A stretch of DNA of 64,000 nucleotides, taken from assembly GCA_030609325.1 (NCBI GenBank), contig JAUWCL010000007.1:20629-84628 (forward strand), written 5' to 3'. Position 1 is the first letter of the stretch; every line of letters begins with the position of its first letter. Positions 59,459 through 64,000 of the stretch are shown one piece after another. The notes under the pieces are model-generated. The model saw nothing but the letters and a program-made list of their open reading frames with translations, was not told the DNA's origin and did no database searches. Source of the stretch: Candidatus Krumholzibacteriota bacterium. Lineage in GTDB: Bacteria; Krumholzibacteriota; Krumholzibacteriia; Krumholzibacteriales; Krumholzibacteriaceae. Position numbers and translations under genes: made by a program.

Positions 59459-61921
59459 CTACATGACCCTGAGGATCACCGCTGTCATATCGTCCATGAC
59501 GCTCCCGTCTCCGAAAGCAATCACGTCCCGGAAGAGCTTTTTCATGAGTTCTTCCATCTCCAGTGACCTGTTGGCCTTCAGGAACGCTATGAGCCTCTCC
59601 TCGCCGAAGTACTCGCCGGAACTGTTCTCCTGGTCTATGAATCCGTCCGTATACGATACGAGCAGATCGCCGCTCCTGAGCTTGAGTACGCCGTTGCTGA
59701 ATTTCGAGTCCGGATCAACGCCGACGAGAATACCTCCGCACTGAAGCTTCGTGATGACGCCGTCCGCGCGAAGGATGATGGGAGGGAAGGCACCGCCGTT
59801 GCAGTACTTCAATATTCTCGTCTCGTTGTCGTATACAGCGTAGAAAACCGTGGCGAATCTGCTCAGGTCGCTTCTATCGAAGAGCAGACGGTTGAGCGAG
59901 GTCAATACCTCGGCCGGTGATTTTCCCGCCGTCGCTTCCGCCCTGAATCCCGCCTGAAGCGTTGTCATAAGGAGAGAGGCAGGTATCCCTTTTCCGGACA
60001 CATCGGCCACGGCCAGGCCCGTGATCCCCGGAGCGAGATCGAGGTAGTCGTAGAAATCACCCCCAACCTCCCTGCTGGTCCTCATATCTCCGAGTATCTC
60101 GGCGTTTTTCATGATAGGAGGAGCGGTGGGGAGGAGACGCTGCTGTATCTTACTTGCCAGATGGACCTCCTCCTCGAGTTTTTCCTTCTCTTTCGAATCC
60201 CTGTAGAGAAGTTTGTTTCGGACGGCTGCGGCGCTTCTATCTCCGAGCAGCTCGAGTATCTCTGCATCGATCCTGCCGTAAGGTTTCCCTGAAAGTTTCC
60301 TGCCGAGGACGGCGAATCCCAGGAGTTCGCTCTGTTCCACGAGGGGAACTATAACCGAAGCTTCCGACAGGGACAGGAATTCTCTCGATGTCCTGTCGAG
60401 GTTGCTGTTTATCCAGATGCGGTCGTAGTATTCAACAATCAGGGGGAGTTTTTTCTCGCGGGCCAGATTGATCAGCCCCGTATCCCGGGGGAGAGAGGTA
60501 AGGGGAATTCCAGATCCATCGGGACTGCTGCCCGCCATGGCGAAGTTCCTGCCCCCGTCACCCAGAAAGAGAAAGACGTATTTGGCATCGAACAGATCCC
60601 TCAGAGTACAGGTAACGAATCCAGTCATCTGCTCCAGCGTTCCGTGCGACTGAATGCTCCTCGAGAACTCAATTACCTTTTCCCTGAAGATCTTCCTGTT
60701 GGTGTTGAAGATCCTGTCTATCATACCCAGCAGGCTCGATCGCGCCGGAATGAAGATCGCGATGACCAGCACGACGCTGAGGAATGCCAGGAAATAATAC
60801 CGGGCATAAAGGAATCCGGAATAGCTCTCCCCCATGATTCCTCCGAAGATGAACAGGGCGGCGGCCAGAACGGCCGACACCAGCACGAAGAACAGCCCGG
60901 CCCTGAAGACGAAGCTCAAGTCGAATGCTTCATGCCTCAGTATCGCGTAGGCGAATGAAGCCGAGATGAATGAGAGAAAGAGCACCGCGATGTGCTCGTG
61001 GGGGATCTGTACTCCCGGAAGAAAGAATCGGATCACCATTATCAGCAGCAGGGGAAGGATCCCGATCGTCAGCCCGATCGCTGCTATCCTGAACTTGACC
61101 TTCTGGATCAGGTCGGAAGTGAGGTATGTCCTGACGAAGAAAAAGACGCTGGCCAGCATGTACAGCAGCCAGTAGATCGACATCACGCCGTTGAGCGTGA
61201 GGACGATACCGCGTTCGATCCCGGATGAATATCTGAGCATGGCCACGACGAACAGTGCGAGGAAGATCAGGGTAGGGGGGATATACAGGGTCTTCCTTAT
61301 GAGATACCTCCTCGAGCCGGACCTGATCTCCTTTCCGGGAAAGATCAGGAAGAAGTGGAGGAAGAAGGCGGGGAAAAACGCCATCAGAAAATCGTAGACG
61401 AGCTCACCGGCAAGATGGAAGAAAGGCACAGTGGTAACCGGGCGGTCCGTCAGCAGAAACGCTATCGCCAGGTAGTTTGCTGTGAAAAGATAGCCCAGCT
61501 GGTCCGGTCTTCTGAGAATCACGACGAGCCCGAGGAATATGAAGGTGAAGGCCGTCAGGCTGTACGCGATACGTCTGTATATCCTCACGGCCGGCTGCGG
61601 AATACTCTGAACTGTCACTTCCAGGACCGAATATCCCCGGGCCACGGTATAGACCTGCGGCTCGCCATGCGGGGACAATCTGGTGAGAGAGCGGAAATGG
61701 TTGATGTTCCTTACATCGACGCCGTCGACCGCCACGATCTCGTCGCCCCGCTCCAGCGGTAGTGCCCTGTTGGGGCTTTCCTTCTCGAACTCGAAGAATA
61801 CGAGGTTGTTATGGCGTATTCCGGTGTAGGGAGCATTCGGCAGCCTCGATATCCCCGCGATGTCGAGAACGGTGATCAGAATAGCACCGGCGATCAGCCC
61901 CAGTCTGATGAACCTGATCAC
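59459..61921 (-). CDS. Membrane-bound PP2C/SpoIIE-type (RsbU-like) phosphatase with PDZ-like and GAF-like regions
   Basis: N-term NRALPLERGDEIVAVDGVDVRNINHFRSLT (PDZ-like), several TM helices, GAF-like segment, then LASKIQQRLLPTAPP...EVGGDFYDYLDLAPGITGLAVADVSGKGIPASLLMTTLQAGFRA. Confidence 0.85.
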   Translation of the reverse strand: MIRFIRLGLIAGAILITVLDIAGISRLPNAPYTGIRHNNLVFFEFEKESPNRALPLERGDEIVAVDGVDVRNINHFRSLTRLSPHGEPQVYTVARGYSVLEVTVQSIPQPAVRIYRRIAYSLTAFTFIFLGLVVILRRPDQLGYLFTANYLAIAFLLTDRPVTTVPFFHLAGELVYDFLMAFFPAFFLHFFLIFPGKEIRSGSRRYLIRKTLYIPPTLIFLALFVVAMLRYSSGIERGIVLTLNGVMSIYWLLYMLASVFFFVRTYLTSDLIQKVKFRIAAIGLTIGILPLLLIMVIRFFLPGVQIPHEHIAVLFLSFISASFAYAILRHEAFDLSFVFRAGLFFVLVSAVLAAALFIFGGIMGESYSGFLYARYYFLAFLSVVLVIAIFIPARSSLLGMIDRIFNTNRKIFREKVIEFSRSIQSHGTLEQMTGFVTCTLRDLFDAKYVFLFLGDGGRNFAMAGSSPDGSGIPLTSLPRDTGLINLAREKKLPLIVEYYDRIWINSNLDRTSREFLSLSEASVIVPLVEQSELLGFAVLGRKLSGKPYGRIDAEILELLGDRSAAAVRNKLLYRDSKEKEKLEEEVHLASKIQQRLLPTAPPIMKNAEILGDMRTSREVGGDFYDYLDLAPGITGLAVADVSGKGIPASLLMTTLQAGFRAEATAGKSPAEVLTSLNRLLFDRSDLSRFATVFYAVYDNETRILKYCNGGAFPPIILRADGVITKLQCGGILVGVDPDSKFSNGVLKLRSGDLLVSYTDGFIDQENSSGEYFGEERLIAFLKANRSLEMEELMKKLFRDVIAFGDGSVMDDMTAVILRVM

Positions 61922-62077
61922 ATTTCCCTCCCGGATCCGGACTGCCCGGACCCAGTTTCGCAGGAGAGGAATCGTCTGTCAAGCTTTTCAAAGATTCCCA
62001 TGCCCACCCGGGGTTGCGTTTTTCCTTGAAATCGAGGACGATCCGATGTTTATTACAACTAAAGGAGGTATCCGGAC

Positions 62078-62746
62078 TTGTCATATAAAAGACTATCGAA
62101 ACACGAGATAAAAGAGGACAATTTCGTTACGGTCGTTCTGCGTGCCAGGGAGTTCATCTACGCGCACCAGAACGCGTTTTTCATCGGGCTGATCGCTGTC
62201 ATCGTGATCATCGCCGGAGTCCTGTGGATGTCGAATTCAAGGGAGAAGATCCGGGAATCGGCTTCCACGCAATTCGCCGAAGCTCTCGCGTCTTTCCGAA
62301 GCGGTGACATCAAGACCGCCGAGGAGATGTTCAAGATCATCGACGAGAGATTCAGGGGAAGCGAGGAGGGAGCCTACTCTGCTTACCTCGCCGGGAAATG
62401 CGCGCTCGAGGACGGCAGGAACACTCACGCCATCGAGCTCTTCGACAGTTATCTCCGGAGATCCGGAAAACACCCGTTCTTCCATGACGCCGCTCTGGAG
62501 GGGCTTGCCACCTCCTGGGAAAACGAGCGCAATTACGAGAAGGCTTCCGAAGCGTACCTACGACTGGCCGGCGATATGAAGACGAACTCGTTCGTTGAGA
62601 CGGCCTATCTGAGAAAGGCGGCCGACGCTCTCAAGATGAGCGACAGGAGGGAAAAGGCGATAGAGATCCTGGAGAGACTCCACGAGCTGTCATCCGGAAT
62701 CGAGAAGCGAGACATAGAGATAGAGATCGAGATCCTGCGTGGTTGA
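62078..62746 (+). CDS. YfgM-like membrane-anchored TPR protein
   Basis: TTG start after AAGGAGG; one N-terminal TM (FFIGLIAVIVIIAGVLWM); TPR repeats. Confidence 0.75.
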   Translation: MSYKRLSKHEIKEDNFVTVVLRAREFIYAHQNAFFIGLIAVIVIIAGVLWMSNSREKIRESASTQFAEALASFRSGDIKTAEEMFKIIDERFRGSEEGAYSAYLAGKCALEDGRNTHAIELFDSYLRRSGKHPFFHDAALEGLATSWENERNYEKASEAYLRLAGDMKTNSFVETAYLRKAADALKMSDRREKAIEILERLHELSSGIEKRDIEIEIEILRG

Positions 62747-62750
62747 TCTC

Positions 62751-63161
62751 ATGGATAATGAACTGTCAAAAAGCCCACCCGAAGGGGAGGAGCTGACGAC
62801 TTCTCCCACGGAGAGATCGAGGTGGATAGCCGCGATGAGCTATCTCACCTTCTTCTGTTTTTTCTCTCTGTGGAGGTCGAAGGACGATCCCTTCATCAAG
62901 TACCATGCGAGACAGGGATTCCTGCTGCTGCTCGGCGAGTGCGTCGTCCTCGTGGCGATACTGATACTGGAGGCGACGATAGGAAAACTCAGACTTGTCG
63001 GGATGCTCGTCATCGGGTTGTTCCGGCTTGCAGCAGGGCTCGGCGCGCTGACACTGTCGGTAGTGGGGTTCGTCAAGGCCCTGTTCGGAGAATACTGGCA
63101 CCTGCCTCTGCTCGGTGACTACAGGGAGAAGGTCCCGGGGCTGCATGTCGAGGAAAAATAA
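62751..63161 (+). CDS. DUF4870-like small membrane protein
   Basis: ERSRWIAAMSYLTFFCFFSLWRSKDDPFIKYHARQGFLLLL pattern; TM helices. Confidence 0.6.
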   Translation: MDNELSKSPPEGEELTTSPTERSRWIAAMSYLTFFCFFSLWRSKDDPFIKYHARQGFLLLLGECVVLVAILILEATIGKLRLVGMLVIGLFRLAAGLGALTLSVVGFVKALFGEYWHLPLLGDYREKVPGLHVEEK

Positions 63162-63167
63162 TATTTC

Positions 63168-63196
63168 TTGACACTCCGAAAAATCTGCGGTTATTC
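63168..63196 (+). promoter_or_regulatory. Possible sigma70 promoter for the secreted hypothetical gene
   Basis: TTGACA - 17 nt - TTATTC, about 65 nt upstream of ATG 63261. Confidence 0.35.
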
Positions 63197-63260
63197 TGCG
63201 CCTGATTGGAAGCGAACGAACTGACGAAACAGGGCATGAGGGAAGAAGGAGGAAGGCAAG

Positions 63261-63836
63261 ATGAAGAGACTGTCAATGGCTGCGCTGCTCATAATAGCTC
63301 TCTCGACGGGAGCGTTCGCTCACCAGGGATCGATCGGCCTGTACACCGATGTGACCGCGACCGACTGCGACACTGACTTTATTCCGTTTAACCCATTTAG
63401 CATCGAGATCGTGTACTTCAAGAGCGATTCCGGACCGGACGGCATCTTCGCCGCAGAGTTCAAGGTGGAAGTGCCCGAGGGCGTGATGGTCATTCAGAGT
63501 TTTGAACCCAGCCCGGGGATGCTGCCCATGGGTGATATCAACACGGGGATCGCCTGCGCGTACGATGCGTGCGCCGGTATCGGCAGCGATTACACATCAA
63601 TAGGCACGATAACCGTCCTGCTGACGTCTGCCATGCCTGTACCTGTGCAGATCAGGGTTCTGCAGTCCGACAATCTTACGTATCCGCCTTTCGCGCCTAT
63701 AGTCGCCATGTGCAATGATCCGGAAAGGACGATAGTCGGCGTTCTCGGCGGATGGTTCACGTCGCCTGACGGCTCCTGCGATTTGGGGACAGAGGAGACG
63801 ACATGGGGCGGAATCAAGGAGATGTACAAGGACTAG
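63261..63836 (+). CDS. Secreted hypothetical protein
   Basis: Clear signal peptide (MKRLSMAALLIIALSTGAFA), SD upstream (GGAAGGCAAG), multiple Cys, followed by terminator. Confidence 0.7.
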   Translation: MKRLSMAALLIIALSTGAFAHQGSIGLYTDVTATDCDTDFIPFNPFSIEIVYFKSDSGPDGIFAAEFKVEVPEGVMVIQSFEPSPGMLPMGDINTGIACAYDACAGIGSDYTSIGTITVLLTSAMPVPVQIRVLQSDNLTYPPFAPIVAMCNDPERTIVGVLGGWFTSPDGSCDLGTEETTWGGIKEMYKD

Positions 63837-63862
63837 CCTCCAGACGGCAGTAAAAATAAAGA

Positions 63863-63896
63863 GGGGCCCGGTGACAAGCCGGGCCCTGTATTTTTC
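63863..63896 (+). terminator. Rho-independent terminator
   Basis: GGGCCCGG-TGACAAG-CCGGGCCC followed by TGTATTTTT. Confidence 0.88.
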
Positions 63897-64000
63897 CATT
63901 TCAGGAATGGCGCATAATATATATTATGTTAACCACCTGATCCCTGTAATTCCCTTCATCAATAATTTTCTGTTTCCATTGTTGTTATACGACTATGTTG

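Noticed and set aside
1-64000. CRISPR array, IS element or prophage
   Set aside because: No regularly spaced repeats, transposase, or phage structural genes seen; the two tyrosine recombinases fit XerC/XerD by context, not mobile integrases.

Overview
The window is a gene-dense, GC-rich stretch of bacterial chromosome, almost entirely housekeeping and almost all on the + strand. I see no insertion sequences, prophage genes, rRNA operon or CRISPR array. Recognisable blocks, in order: purH (5'-truncated)-guaA; lytic transglycosylase; TPR / J-domain-TPR / beta-propeller cluster; secA; DUF494(Smg-like)-topA-trmFO-xerC-hslV-hslU; argF; lipoprotein; dapF; (-) homocysteine methyltransferase/MTHFR fusion; proS; (-) rpsT; uvrC-xerD; scpA-scpB-rluB-hisC; a cmk-plsC fusion followed by ispH-rpsA; mtaB-miaB; lapA-lapB-like-SPOR protein; mutS-(GAF/degenerate GGDEF)-mutL-miaA; tRNA-Gly; DUF512 radical SAM-der-plsY-gpsA; MerR; tRNA-Pro(GGG); GT2; surE-pcm-COG2426-tRNA-Pro(CGG)-M23 lipoprotein-sigma70; apt; tRNA-Arg(CCT); (-) membrane PP2C (RsbU-like); YfgM-like TPR; DUF4870-like; and a secreted hypothetical. 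The main unexplained region is the AT-rich gap at about 58,575-59,460 after tRNA-Arg. It holds a consensus sigma70 promoter (TTGACA-16-TATAAT) behind a very AT-rich upstream tract. This drives a roughly 135-nt segment whose ends pair in a long stem, followed by a 16-bp palindromic terminator, so it is a strong candidate for an unannotated, highly expressed structured RNA. The same gap contains a 15-20 codon hydrophobic ORF with an extended perfect Shine-Dalgarno and a 16-bp hairpin just downstream. All assignments come from reading motifs and synteny; no database search was run.
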